Positions 1 through 8,469 of a stretch of DNA of 19,674 bases are shown one piece after another. Below the pieces are notes generated by a model. The model was not told where the DNA came from. It made no database searches and was given only the letters and a program-made list of their open reading frames with translations. The DNA is from Candidatus Aphodomonas merdavium (GTDB lineage Bacteria; Bacillota; Clostridia; Christensenellales; Aristaeellaceae). How positions within the stretch are numbered: position 1 is the stretch's first letter; every line of letters starts with the position of its first letter. The DNA is taken from assembly GCA_018715585.1 (NCBI GenBank), contig DVLH01000012.1:1-19674 (forward strand), in the 5' to 3' direction. A program made the position numbers and the translations under genes.

Positions 1-1
1 G

Positions 2-217
2 GCTTTGGACTTTGTTTCGCTTGCTTCTTATGCGCATGGAGAAGATGGCCCGGCGACCCACCGCCTGATGCTTGGCGCAGAGCATGATCATTACGTCCTC
101 GTCATTGAAGATGTGAACCTTTCGCCGCTGCGGAGCGGGAACCTGGGCCGCGTTTATGCCATTCCGCTTCTGATAGAAGGGATTGACTCAAGCCCGGTGA
201 CGATGTGGATGGAATGA
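2..217 (+). CDS. C-terminal end of an unidentified protein (cut by window edge)
   Basis: A reading frame is open from the left edge to a TGA at 215-217, giving about 71 residues that end in the residues VTMWME. No family was recognised. The stretch has mixed hydrophobic and charged residues, with no clear membrane segment or known motif. The stop lies 46 bases before the start of the next gene, which has its own ribosome binding site, so the gene could be the upstream member of the same operon. It could also be a chance frame, because the fragment is short. Confidence 0.45.
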   Translation, partial: ALDFVSLASYAHGEDGPATHRLMLGAEHDHYVLVIEDVNLSPLRSGNLGRVYAIPLLIEGIDSSPVTMWME

Positions 218-263
218 CGGTTCAAATACGCCGCCCGCTGAAACGCAAGGAGGGCTTGCAGGC

Positions 264-1235
264 ATGAAAAAAGCGCTGCTTGTTTTGCTGCTGCTCGCTT
301 TGGCTGTCATGTCGGGCTGCGCCGGCGCGCCGCAGCAAGAGCCGGAGGAGGAAAAAATCCTGATCGGTTTTTCGCAGGTGGAAAAGGAAAACCCATGGAG
401 CACAGCGCAGATCAACAGCTTTCGCGTGGCCTGCAACACAGAAACGTCCAGCCTGCTTTATCATACGCCGCAGGAGTATACCACCCAATGGCAGGTGGAG
501 GACTGCAAGAGCCTGCTGGAGGCGGGGGTGGATTATCTCGTCATTGCACCGAACGAACCGGCGGCCCTAAAGGACGTGTTGGCGCAGGCGCGGCAGATGG
601 GGGTGGAGGTCATCCTCATGCAAAGCGACCCGGAAGGGTTGGAAAGAGAGGACTATACCTCGCTTGTCTATACCGATTACCAGCGCGAAGGCGAGCTTTG
701 CGCACAGATGCTGCAAGAGGCTTTTGACGGCGAACCATGCCGCATTGTGGAAGTGTCCGGCACTCCGTCCTCGCCGGTGGCCAAGGCGCGCGCGGCGGGG
801 TTCCGGCGCGGCTTGCAGCAACAGGACAATATGAAAATAATCTATACCGCCGAAAGCAGCTTTGACCGGGTGACGGCCCAAAAGGCAATGGAGGATGCCA
901 TCATCAGCCTTACCAAAAGCGGCATTACGTTTAACGCCGTGTTTGCCCACAGCGATGAGGACGGTTTGGGAGCGCTGCAAGCGCTCAAAGCGGCCGGGCT
1001 CAAGCCGGGACAAGACGTGCAAATTGTCTCTATCAACGGCATCCAGGATGTATGCAAGGCGATTATTGCCGGTGAGTATTTGGGATCGGTGGAGAGCAAT
1101 CCCAAATGGGGCCAGGTAGTGATGACGCTGGTCCGCCAGATTGAACGCGGTGCAAAGCCGTTCCCGAGCGTAATGTCCCCATACCGGATTATCAATGCGC
1201 AAAATGCCGGAGAGATTTTCAACACCGCGTATTGA
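264..1235 (+). CDS. YtfQ-like sugar-binding lipoprotein, probable sensor partner of the adjacent kinase
   Basis: This 323-residue extracellular binding protein belongs to the periplasmic-binding-protein type 1 fold (Peripla_BP_4 type). The start ATG follows AAGGAGGG with a 9-base gap. Residues 1-18 form a lipoprotein signal with lipobox M-S-G-C, so Cys19 would be lipidated and hold the protein on the outer membrane face. The mature part resembles the galactofuranose-binding protein YtfQ: an early IGFSQV segment, an IAPNEPAAL segment, a SGTPSSPVAKARAAGF segment, and HSDEDGLGALQALKAAGLKPG near the C-terminus. No transporter genes lie beside it. The next genes encode a membrane histidine kinase (16 bases on) and its response regulator. 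By analogy with XylFII-LytS-YesN of clostridia, it is inferred to report sugar binding to the kinase. The ligand, perhaps a furanose sugar, is not proven. Confidence 0.85.
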   Translation: MKKALLVLLLLALAVMSGCAGAPQQEPEEEKILIGFSQVEKENPWSTAQINSFRVACNTETSSLLYHTPQEYTTQWQVEDCKSLLEAGVDYLVIAPNEPAALKDVLAQARQMGVEVILMQSDPEGLEREDYTSLVYTDYQREGELCAQMLQEAFDGEPCRIVEVSGTPSSPVAKARAAGFRRGLQQQDNMKIIYTAESSFDRVTAQKAMEDAIISLTKSGITFNAVFAHSDEDGLGALQALKAAGLKPGQDVQIVSINGIQDVCKAIIAGEYLGSVESNPKWGQVVMTLVRQIERGAKPFPSVMSPYRIINAQNAGEIFNTAY

Positions 1236-1251
1236 GAAGGGAGGCCGGGAA

Positions 1252-3036
1252 ATGCACAAACTGCTGATGCGCATGGACCTGCGGCCCCGGCTTCAGGTAT
1301 ATTTTCTTATACTGTCGGTGATTCCGGTGCTGTTTGTGGGAGTGCTGGCATACGGCGTTAGCGCACGGGTAATCATGAACACCACGCGCGAAAAGACTGT
1401 GGCCACGACGGACATGGTTTGCGCGGCAATTGACGAGTTGTTTTTTGAAATGCAAACCCTTTGCCAGAATACGGCGGAGGATATTGCCATGCAGCGGTTG
1501 ATGCGGCGCGAATTTGCGGACATCAAGGAGCAATACTCCGCCGACCTAGAAGGCAGCATGGAGCTGGCGTTTTCGGTGGCTTCCCGGGACAATCTTTTCG
1601 GCCTTTATGTCATCGGGGAAAATGGGGGCAAGTATAAATCCAACGCCGCGTCCTTCAAGGTGGAAAATGTGCTGGAACGTCCTTGGTATCGGCAGATCTT
1701 TGAAAGCGACCAGCCTGTGTGGTTTCCGGTTCACCAATACAGTTACGCCGTTAAGACGATTGACGATAGCTATCTGTCCATCGGCGTGCCGTTTGTGGAT
1801 AAAGCGAGCGGCGACGTTTGCGGTATCGTCATGGCGGACATTGAGGTCAAACAGCTGGAGACGATCATGGAACGCGGCCTCGCCGGGCAGGGGAACATAT
1901 ATCTGCTGGATGCCGACGGGCACATCATGTATCGCTTAACGTTTTCTGGCGGCAGCGCGCCGCAGGATAAGGCGATTGAAAGCGCGGTGGCACAGGCGCA
2001 GCTCGTATCCGGCGAGCCTGCGCTGCTGCCGGATCCGGACTTTCTCATGGTTTGCCGCCCGCTGGCGCAGTCCGGGTTTAAAATACTGGGCGCAATCCCC
2101 AAAAAAGAAATCACGCGCAGCACCGATTCGGTGGCGGTGGCGGTCAGCATATCGCTTTTGTTGATGATCGGCGCGTCCATTTTTGGCGGCATGGTTGTTT
2201 CCGATACCGTAACGCGGCCGCTGCGCAAGCTGGAAAAGATTATGGCGCAGGTGGAATCGGGCGACCTTTCCGAGCGCGTCAATTCCACATACCACGACGA
2301 GATCGGCCGCATGTCCAACAGCTTTGACGCCATGCTCGATGAGACGCAGCGCCTGATTGATCAGGTGGTCAACGAGCAAAAAAAGCTGCGCCAGTCAGAA
2401 CTGAAAGTGCTCCAGGCACAGATTACGCCGCATTTTCTCTATAATTCGCTGGACTCGGTGCGCTGGCTTTTGCGCCTTGGCAAAATGGAACAGGCCCAGC
2501 AGATGCTGGAGGCGCTTTCGACACTGTTTATGGTTGCGCTCAGCCGCGGCAAAGAAGTGATCACCATTCATGACGAGATCCGTCATGTGCACAGCTATTT
2601 GATCATTGAAAGCATGATCTATTCGAAGAAAATCCAGTATGGCATCGAGGTGGAGCCGGAGATAGAGCAGTATAAAACGCTAAAGCTGCTCCTTCAGCCG
2701 TTGGTGGAAAACGCAATTTACCACGGTATCAAGCCCAAAGATGGCGCCGGGGAAATTCTGGTGTGCGTGGTGGAGGAAGGAAAGGAGATCACGCTGACCG
2801 TGCGGGATACGGGCGTGGGCATGAGCGAGGAGACGGTGCGCCGCATGCAGCAGGACCTGGATGCCCTTAACCGCCCGCGCACTGGTCAAAAGGGGTATGG
2901 ACTTTTTAACGTTAACGAGCGTGTAAAGCTCTTCTATGGCTCTGATTACGGTGTGCGGGTGCGTTCCCGCCTGGGAGAATGGACAGAGGTGAGCATCCGT
3001 ATACCCAAGGTGACGGGGGAGGATTTCTATGTATAG
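1252..3036 (+). CDS. Membrane sensor histidine kinase, YesM/LytS type
   Basis: This 594-residue protein is an inner-membrane kinase of the His_kinase (PF06580) family. The chosen start at 1252 has AAGGGAGG at 1237-1244; an earlier in-frame ATG at 1195 lies inside the upstream gene and lacks such a site. Domains in order: membrane segment about 15-36, extracellular dCache-like sensor about 40-290, second membrane segment about 294-316, HAMP linker about 317-369, then the kinase. The phosphoacceptor is His394 in the ITPHFLYNSLDS box. ATP-binding signs are Asn487 (LVENAIYHG), Asp519 in DTGVGM, and a GYGLFNVNERV box. It follows a binding lipoprotein and its last 8 bases overlap the response regulator gene, indicating translational coupling. 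It probably autophosphorylates in response to the lipoprotein and passes phosphate to the next protein. Confidence 0.93.
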   Translation: MHKLLMRMDLRPRLQVYFLILSVIPVLFVGVLAYGVSARVIMNTTREKTVATTDMVCAAIDELFFEMQTLCQNTAEDIAMQRLMRREFADIKEQYSADLEGSMELAFSVASRDNLFGLYVIGENGGKYKSNAASFKVENVLERPWYRQIFESDQPVWFPVHQYSYAVKTIDDSYLSIGVPFVDKASGDVCGIVMADIEVKQLETIMERGLAGQGNIYLLDADGHIMYRLTFSGGSAPQDKAIESAVAQAQLVSGEPALLPDPDFLMVCRPLAQSGFKILGAIPKKEITRSTDSVAVAVSISLLLMIGASIFGGMVVSDTVTRPLRKLEKIMAQVESGDLSERVNSTYHDEIGRMSNSFDAMLDETQRLIDQVVNEQKKLRQSELKVLQAQITPHFLYNSLDSVRWLLRLGKMEQAQQMLEALSTLFMVALSRGKEVITIHDEIRHVHSYLIIESMIYSKKIQYGIEVEPEIEQYKTLKLLLQPLVENAIYHGIKPKDGAGEILVCVVEEGKEITLTVRDTGVGMSEETVRRMQQDLDALNRPRTGQKGYGLFNVNERVKLFYGSDYGVRVRSRLGEWTEVSIRIPKVTGEDFYV

Positions 3037-4612
3037 CGCCGTGTTGTGCGATGATAATGAAATCATTCTCGAAGGACTCAAGGCCGGGATTGATTGGAAA
3101 AGCCTCGGCATTGACGTGATCGGCACGGCGGCGGACGGCCAGGAAGCACGCCAGCTGATGGAACGGCAGCTGCCGGACATCCTCATTACCGACATCCGGA
3201 TGCCGCTACTGGATGGTCTGGAGTTGACGCGCTGGGCAAAGGGACGCAACGAGCAGATGGCGGTGGTGATCATCAGCGGGTATGATGATTTCCAATATGC
3301 CCGTCAGGCGGTGCGCCTGGGCGTGATCGACTATGTCCTAAAACCGATTGACATGGAGGAGTTCCTGGGGATTTTGCAAAAGGTGGTCGCCCGTTGCGGG
3401 CAGGCGCGGCAGATGCACCGCTACACAGCGGCGGCACTTTTGCGCGCCGCGGCACATGCGGAGATGAGCGATGAAGCGCTTGAACGGGAGTGCAAGCGGG
3501 CGCAGCTTGATTGTGGCGCATGGCTGTGCATGGTGTTAATTGAGCTGGGACGGGAGCACTATGCTGCCTACCCTGAAGCGGTGCGGTACGAGCTGGAAAA
3601 GAAATTGCTGGACTTCGGTGAGGCTGTGCAGCGAAAGGGTGGCTATGTTACAGACCAATCCGGAGCACGCCTGGGCTTTTTCCTCGTTGGCCGGGATAGG
3701 CAGGAAGTACTTTCCCGGCGGGACGAGGCCATCTCCGCCGCGCGAAGGTTTATCCGTTCCGACACGCTCCAGGCGGAGGTGACGCTGGCAGTCAGCGATG
3801 TCTTTGAAGGGATTCGCATGGCGGGCCAATGTGCCGCCCAGTGCGAAACGGCGATGGGCTACCGCTTTTTGACGGGCCTGGATTCGACAATTTTCTATTC
3901 CGACATTGCCGATTATTCGCAGCTGGACCTGCCTGCGGAGGAGAACGAGGAAGAGTTGGATGAGCAGTTGACCGAAGCAGTGAAACGTGCGGATGAGGAA
4001 GAAGCCGGCAAGGTCTTATACCGCTTAGCAGGCTATTTGCGCCAAAAGGGAGGGGAATCCTACCTCTATATGATGCTGCGCGTCAGCCGTTTGTTTGCCC
4101 GGCTGGAAAGCGCGCTTTTCGCGATGGGCGAAGCGCTTTCAAACGTGTTTGACGACCCTCTTTTGGAGCTCAAGCATATTACGACAAGGGGCAATCTCGA
4201 TGGAGCGATGGCAGAGCTTGAAAAGACGGTAATGCGCCTGTGCCAATATCTAAAAAGCCGGCAGAGCCGCTATTCCAAGCCGGTTGCCACGGCAATGACA
4301 TATATCAAAGATCATTATAGCCAGTCTGAGCTGTCCATCGAGGATGTGGCTGCAGCGATTTATCTGAGCACAGCACACTTTAGCACGCTCTTTAAAAATG
4401 AAACAGGTGTGACGTTTACCGATTATCTTATCAGCATCCGCATGGAAAATGCCATGCGCATGTTGACAGGGACCGACCAGAAGATTTATGAAATTTCCGT
4501 CGCCTGCGGATACGACAGCGCCGCTTATTTTAGCTCTGCGTTTAAAAAATACACGGGTATGAGCCCTTCAGAATTTAAGGTGTCCCAAGGCGGATGGCGG
4601 CATGGGAAATAG
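3029..4612 (+). CDS. Response regulator with receiver and AraC-type DNA-binding domain (YesN-like)
   Basis: This 527-residue cytoplasmic transcription regulator has an N-terminal CheY-like receiver (about 2-120), with acidic pocket residues Asp8 and Asp9, phosphoacceptor Asp55 in ITDIRMP, and the conserved lysine in YVLKPID. A long, weakly conserved middle region follows (about 130-420). The last 100 residues form an AraC-type double helix-turn-helix, with signatures SIEDVAAAIYLSTAHFS and ISVACGYDSAAYFSSAFKK. The ATG lies inside the end of the kinase gene, after GGGGGAGG at 3015-3022. It is the expected partner of the kinase. The next transcription unit, a sugar ABC transporter operon, is the natural target, as in other YesN-type systems. 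The target is inferred from position only. Confidence 0.93.
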   Translation: MYSAVLCDDNEIILEGLKAGIDWKSLGIDVIGTAADGQEARQLMERQLPDILITDIRMPLLDGLELTRWAKGRNEQMAVVIISGYDDFQYARQAVRLGVIDYVLKPIDMEEFLGILQKVVARCGQARQMHRYTAAALLRAAAHAEMSDEALERECKRAQLDCGAWLCMVLIELGREHYAAYPEAVRYELEKKLLDFGEAVQRKGGYVTDQSGARLGFFLVGRDRQEVLSRRDEAISAARRFIRSDTLQAEVTLAVSDVFEGIRMAGQCAAQCETAMGYRFLTGLDSTIFYSDIADYSQLDLPAEENEEELDEQLTEAVKRADEEEAGKVLYRLAGYLRQKGGESYLYMMLRVSRLFARLESALFAMGEALSNVFDDPLLELKHITTRGNLDGAMAELEKTVMRLCQYLKSRQSRYSKPVATAMTYIKDHYSQSELSIEDVAAAIYLSTAHFSTLFKNETGVTFTDYLISIRMENAMRMLTGTDQKIYEISVACGYDSAAYFSSAFKKYTGMSPSEFKVSQGGWRHGK

Positions 4613-4619
4613 GCGCAAA

Positions 4620-4660
4620 AGGAAGCTTTAGGCGCAGGGATTTTACGCTTTCTTTTTTTA
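4620..4660 (+). terminator. Possible weak rho-independent terminator after the sensor operon
   Basis: AGGAAGC (4620-4626) can pair with GCTTTCT (4647-4653), including one G-U pair, and a run of six T follows directly. The 20-base loop is long, so the hairpin is weak. The position, just past the response regulator stop, fits. Confidence 0.4.
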
Positions 4661-4778
4661 TTTTCTGCTATTTTTACGCTGCGTTTATGTCGTATGCGTT
4701 TGGCCTACACACTTTCGGCCGGCAGTGAAAGCCGCTGCAAAACAAAATGAAATCTTAAGACGATCCAAACAAATTGCA

Positions 4779-4807
4779 TGTACACTGTCCTTTCCCTACG
4801 ATATGAT
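4779..4807 (+). promoter_or_regulatory. Candidate promoter of the amidohydrolase/sugar transporter operon
   Basis: TATGAT at 4802-4807 is a good -10 box. A TGTACA at 4779-4784 lies exactly 17 bases upstream as a poor -35 box. A weak -35 suits a promoter that needs an AraC-type activator, such as the response regulator encoded just upstream. The gap from 4613 to 4860 also holds short direct repeats, reported as a finding. No gene was seen in the gap. Confidence 0.45.
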
Positions 4808-4860
4808 ACGAAAAAACAGGTGCGCCATTTGTGGCGGTGCAGCGACAGGGGGAGAGAAGA

Positions 4861-5775
4861 ATGACGGTGATCGACATTCATGCGCACATCTATCCCTATG
4901 TGGCGGGTATTACACAGGGCCAGCCGATGACGGGCTTGAGCTTGGGCCGGGTCCAAATCGGCAACCGCGTGGTGCAGTTATTGCCGCCGAGCTTTGAATC
5001 CGTCCGCTCCACGGCGGAAATGCTGCTGGGTTATATGGACTGGCGCGGCGTGCAAAAAGCGCTGCTGATGGCGAACCCGTATTACGGCTATCACAACGAT
5101 TATTTCATTGAAGCGGTTACAAAGTACCCCGACCGCTTCAAGGGCGTCGCGCTTGTGGATATCAACAAGGGCGAGGACGCTGCGCGGGAACTTGCGGCGC
5201 TCTATGATAACACGCCGCTTTTCGGCTTTAAGGTGGAGACGGACTCCACGTTCCAATGCGCGCCCGGCCGCCGGATGACGGACGAGACCTGCGCGCCCGT
5301 GTGGCAATGCGTGAACGATTACCGCCAGCCGGCGTTCATTCATCCCTTTACCCAGGCGGATCTGGAGGACATCCGGGCGCTGGCGCAGCGCTATCAAGAC
5401 ATTCGCTTTATCATTTGCCATATGGGGGCGGACGCTTGCTTTGGGCCGCGCGCAGCGCAGGGAGCGTATGATTTCCTGCTGGAAACGGCGCAGGCGCAGG
5501 AAAATATCTGGCTGGACACGTCAACGGTTCCCGTCTACTTTGGCGGAGCGGGCGAGGCGTGCGAGCGTTATCCGTTCCCGCAGGCGCAATCTATCATCGA
5601 AAAAGGATACCGGGCGCTGGGGCCGGAAAGGCTGCTGTGGTCGTCCGATTATCCGGGCATGATCAATCATGCAACTTACCAGCAGCTCATTGACCTGGTA
5701 GCGCAGCATCCCGCCATTTCGGACGCCCACAAGGAAATGATCCTGGGCGGCAATGCGGCACGGCTGTTTTTTTAA
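4861..5775 (+). CDS. Metal-dependent hydrolase, amidohydrolase 2 family (possible sugar lactonase)
   Basis: This 304-residue cytoplasmic TIM-barrel enzyme is of the Amidohydro_2 (PF04909) type. The ATG follows AGGGGGAG; a GTG 30 bases earlier is in frame but has no ribosome binding site, and the protein family normally begins at the strand carrying HxH. Metal and catalytic residues seen: His7 and His9 (HAH), His161 (FIHPF), His187 (IICHMGAD) and Asp263 (SSDYPG). Relatives include lactonases such as fuconolactonase, ACMSD-like decarboxylases and other C-O or C-C cleaving hydrolases, so the reaction cannot be named. It is the first gene of a sugar ABC transporter operon, which suggests it acts on the imported compound or its first oxidation product. 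No other catabolic enzyme is in the window. Confidence 0.85.
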   Translation: MTVIDIHAHIYPYVAGITQGQPMTGLSLGRVQIGNRVVQLLPPSFESVRSTAEMLLGYMDWRGVQKALLMANPYYGYHNDYFIEAVTKYPDRFKGVALVDINKGEDAARELAALYDNTPLFGFKVETDSTFQCAPGRRMTDETCAPVWQCVNDYRQPAFIHPFTQADLEDIRALAQRYQDIRFIICHMGADACFGPRAAQGAYDFLLETAQAQENIWLDTSTVPVYFGGAGEACERYPFPQAQSIIEKGYRALGPERLLWSSDYPGMINHATYQQLIDLVAQHPAISDAHKEMILGGNAARLFF

Positions 5776-5785
5776 TCCGGCATCC

Positions 5786-5802
5786 CCGCGCGGAGGGCGC
5801 GG
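5786..5802 (+). other. GC hairpin between amidohydrolase and binding-protein genes
   Basis: CCGCGC (5786-5791) and GCGCGG (5797-5802) form a perfect 6-base-pair stem with a 5-base loop. No T run follows, so it is not a standard terminator. It may mark an RNA processing or stability boundary before the highly expressed binding-protein gene. Confidence 0.4.
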
Positions 5803-5844
5803 CCTTCCCTGCGGCATGTATATTTTTTAAGGAGGGTTTTCATT

Positions 5845-6849
5845 ATGAAAAAAATGCTCGCATGCATCCTGGCCCTCACGCTGGCCCTGTGCCTTGCGGG
5901 AGCCGCTTGCGCCGAGGGTTACAAAGTAGCCCTGGTCAACTACTCCGTCGGCAACTCCTGGCGCGCCCAGATGGTGGCGGAATTTGAAGCCGAAGCCAAG
6001 CGCCTCCAGGAGGAAGGTGTCATCAGCGAATATTATATCACCAACTCCAACGACGATATCTCCAAGGAGATTTCCGACGTGGAAGACATGATCACCAAGG
6101 GCGTTGACGCAATCGTCATCACGGCCGCCTCCCCGACAGCGCTGGCCCCCGCGGTGGAAGAGGCCACCGAAGCGGGCATCAAGGTCGTCTCCTTTGACAA
6201 CGTTGTGGATACCGACATGCAGGTTGCCACCGTCGGCATCGATGAGAAGGAATTCGGCCGCATCAACGCGGAGTTCCTTGTTGAAGCGCTTGACGGCAAG
6301 GGCAAGATCATCGTCCTCAACGGTACCGCCGGCACGACGACGGACTCCCTGCGCTGGGAAGGCGCCGAGGAAGTCTTTGCCCAGTATCCGGAAATCGAAA
6401 TCCTCGGTTCCGCCAATGCGGACTGGGACTATGCCAAGGGCAAGGCTGCCGTGGAATCCATGCTTTCCGCCTATCCGGAAATTGACGGTGTGTGGTCCCA
6501 GGGCGGCGCGATGACCCAGGGCGCAATCGATGCGTTCATCGCCGCCGGCCGGCCGCTGGTTCCGATGTCCGGCGAAGGCAACAACGGCATGATCCGCGCG
6601 TGGGTGGAAAACCGCGATAACGGCCTGAGCTGCATCGCCCCGAGCAATCCCACCTACACCAGCGCCGAAGCGCTGCGCGTCGTCATTAAGGCGCTCAACG
6701 GTGAAGAAGTGCCCAGCAACGTCGTTATGGAGATGGAAGTCGTCACCGAGGAGAACGTGGACGAGTACTACCGCGCCGATATGCCCGATAGCTATTGGGT
6801 GCTGACGCAGCTCGACGACGAAGCGCTTGCGGAGCTTTACGCCGACTGA
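5845..6849 (+). CDS. Secreted sugar-binding protein of the ABC transporter
   Basis: This 334-residue extracellular receptor is of the Peripla_BP_4 type and would deliver sugar to the permeases encoded downstream. The ATG follows AAGGAGGG. Residues 1-23 form a signal peptide with a type I cleavage site after Ala23 (A-C-A). A Cys at 22 preceded by G-A-A is a poor lipobox, so lipid anchoring is uncertain, which is odd for a Gram-positive receptor that must stay near its transporter. Family segments include VKVSFDNV-like IKVVSFDNVVDT, GIDEKEFGRINAEFL, and VWSQGGAMTQGAIDA. Codons are strongly biased to C-ending forms compared with neighbours, a sign of high expression. Hairpins on both sides support separate mRNA stability. 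The ligand is unknown; the transporter layout resembles YtfQ-YtfR-YtfT-YjfF. Confidence 0.92.
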   Translation: MKKMLACILALTLALCLAGAACAEGYKVALVNYSVGNSWRAQMVAEFEAEAKRLQEEGVISEYYITNSNDDISKEISDVEDMITKGVDAIVITAASPTALAPAVEEATEAGIKVVSFDNVVDTDMQVATVGIDEKEFGRINAEFLVEALDGKGKIIVLNGTAGTTTDSLRWEGAEEVFAQYPEIEILGSANADWDYAKGKAAVESMLSAYPEIDGVWSQGGAMTQGAIDAFIAAGRPLVPMSGEGNNGMIRAWVENRDNGLSCIAPSNPTYTSAEALRVVIKALNGEEVPSNVVMEMEVVTEENVDEYYRADMPDSYWVLTQLDDEALAELYAD

Positions 6850-6873
6850 TTTTACAAACTAGCAATTGTTTGC

Positions 6874-6901
6874 GGGCCCACCGGCACTCGCCGGTGGGCC
6901 T
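6874..6901 (+). other. Strong intercistronic stem-loop between binding protein and ATPase genes
   Basis: GGCCCACCGGC (6875-6885) and GCCGGTGGGCC (6890-6900) form a perfect 11-base-pair stem with loop ACTC, extendable by one G-U pair. The following bases are TAACTAAAAA with no T run. It therefore looks like an mRNA 3'-end stabiliser or partial attenuator, a common device after binding-protein genes to lower expression of the membrane components. Confidence 0.75.
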
Positions 6902-6939
6902 AACTAAAAAGCGCAACGCAAATGGGTGGGGGAGGCAGC

Positions 6940-8469
6940 GTGTCAAAGGAAATTTTAAAAATGGAGAACATCTCCAAGGCGTTTTCCGGCGTGCAGGCGC
7001 TCAATCATGTCAACTTTTCCTGTGAAAAGGGCGAAGTGCATGTGCTGGCGGGAGAAAACGGTGCAGGCAAGAGCACCATTTTAAAAATCTTGGCGGGGCT
7101 TTACCGCGCAGACGCTGGGGAGATTTTCTGGCAAGGTAAGCGCGTGACGATCAAAAACCCGCAGCAGAGCCAGAAACTGGGCATCGCGATGGTGTTTCAG
7201 GAGCTGACCCTCGTGGCGCAGATGACGGTGGAGGAAAACGTTTATCTTAACGCCGAGCCGCGCGATAAGTTTGGTTTGGTTGACCGCAAAGCCCTCCGGC
7301 GCAACGTGCTGGCCGCGATGGACCAATACGGCATCCATGTGGACCCGGCCATGTTGGTGGGCGAACTTTCCGTCGCTCAGCAGCAGATGACGGAAATCCT
7401 GAAAATCCTCGTGCGCGAGCCGGAACTGATCATCCTCGACGAGCCGACGAGCGCGCTGGCCAAGCAGGAGGTGGAGAGGCTATACGCCATCATCCGCAAC
7501 CTGACGGCCATGGGGAAGACGATTATCTTTATTTCCCACCGGATGGAGGAAATATTCGCCATTGGCGACCGGGTGACAGTGCTCAAGGACGGGAACTATG
7601 TAGGAACACGGCTGATTCGCGAGATGGACGAGGACGCGCTGATCCGCATGATGATTGGCCGCTCGCTGGAAGGCACATTCCCGCAAAAGCAAGCGCCCGT
7701 TTGCGGTGAGACTGTGTTCGAGGCAAAACACCTGGCGAGCCCCGACGGAAAGCTCAAGGATATTTCCTTTACGGTAAAAAAAGGCGAGATCCTTGGCGTG
7801 GCGGGCCTGCAGGGCCATGGCCAGTCCGAACTGCTGAATGCTTTGAGCGCGCTGTACCCGCTCAGCAGCGGCGAGGTGTTCTTAAAAGGGCGCAAGCTCA
7901 AGGCGCGCAACGCCGGACAGGCGATCAAAAACGGCGTCGCACTCGTTCCGGCAGACCGCAAAAACCAGGGCTTGCTCTTGGAGCTGAGCATCCGCCACAA
8001 TACGGCCATATCCAGCCTGGGAAAGCGTATGAACGGCGGCGTTTTTATCGACAGCCGCAAAGAAAAAGCATTCGTCAAGGATACCATCGATAAGCTCTCC
8101 ATTAAAGTGGGCAACATGGAACACCCGGTCCACAGCCTTTCGGGCGGCAACCAGCAGAAGGTCGTGCTCGGCAAAGAGCTGGCGATTGATCCGCAGGTGA
8201 TTCTTTTTGACGAGCCGACGCGCGGTATCGACGTGGAGGCGAAGCGGGAGTTTTATGTCATCATGCAGCGCCTGGCTGCCGAGGGTGTTGCGGTCATCAT
8301 GAACTCCAGCGATCTCATGGAAGTCATCGGCATGAGCGACCGGGTACTGGTGATGTATGAAGGCGGCGTCAGCGGCATCCTGGAAAAGGAAGACATTAAC
8401 GAGGAGACCATCATGCGCTATGCGATGGGTGTGGGACAAAAACAAGCACAGGCAGGTGATGGGCAATGA
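6940..8469 (+). CDS. Sugar ABC transporter ATP-binding protein, RbsA/MglA type (two ABC domains)
   Basis: This 509-residue ATPase sits on the inner membrane face and powers sugar import. GTG at 6940 is chosen because GGGGGAGG (6927-6934) sits 5 bases before it and the protein then begins with SKEILKMENISKAFSG, typical of the family; an ATG at 6922 overlaps that site and has no site of its own. First domain: Walker A GENGAGKST (38-46, Lys44), signature LSVAQQQ (143-149), Walker B Asp167-Glu168. Second domain: degenerate Walker A around 289-297 (GLQGHGQSE), signature LSGGNQQ (400-406), Walker B Asp424-Glu425 in FDEPTRGID. The degenerate second site is normal for this family. Its stop overlaps the next start by 3 to 4 bases. 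Confidence 0.95.
   Translation: MSKEILKMENISKAFSGVQALNHVNFSCEKGEVHVLAGENGAGKSTILKILAGLYRADAGEIFWQGKRVTIKNPQQSQKLGIAMVFQELTLVAQMTVEENVYLNAEPRDKFGLVDRKALRRNVLAAMDQYGIHVDPAMLVGELSVAQQQMTEILKILVREPELIILDEPTSALAKQEVERLYAIIRNLTAMGKTIIFISHRMEEIFAIGDRVTVLKDGNYVGTRLIREMDEDALIRMMIGRSLEGTFPQKQAPVCGETVFEAKHLASPDGKLKDISFTVKKGEILGVAGLQGHGQSELLNALSALYPLSSGEVFLKGRKLKARNAGQAIKNGVALVPADRKNQGLLLELSIRHNTAISSLGKRMNGGVFIDSRKEKAFVKDTIDKLSIKVGNMEHPVHSLSGGNQQKVVLGKELAIDPQVILFDEPTRGIDVEAKREFYVIMQRLAAEGVAVIMNSSDLMEVIGMSDRVLVMYEGGVSGILEKEDINEETIMRYAMGVGQKQAQAGDGQ

Noticed and set aside
4831..4860. GTG start 30 bases before the amidohydrolase ATG
   Set aside because: No ribosome binding site precedes it, while AGGGGGAG stands properly before ATG 4861. 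The residues it adds come before the usual first strand.
6922..6939. ATG start for the ABC ATPase at 6922
   Set aside because: It overlaps the GGGGGAGG that serves GTG 6940 and adds a glycine-rich stretch that looks like translated ribosome binding site.
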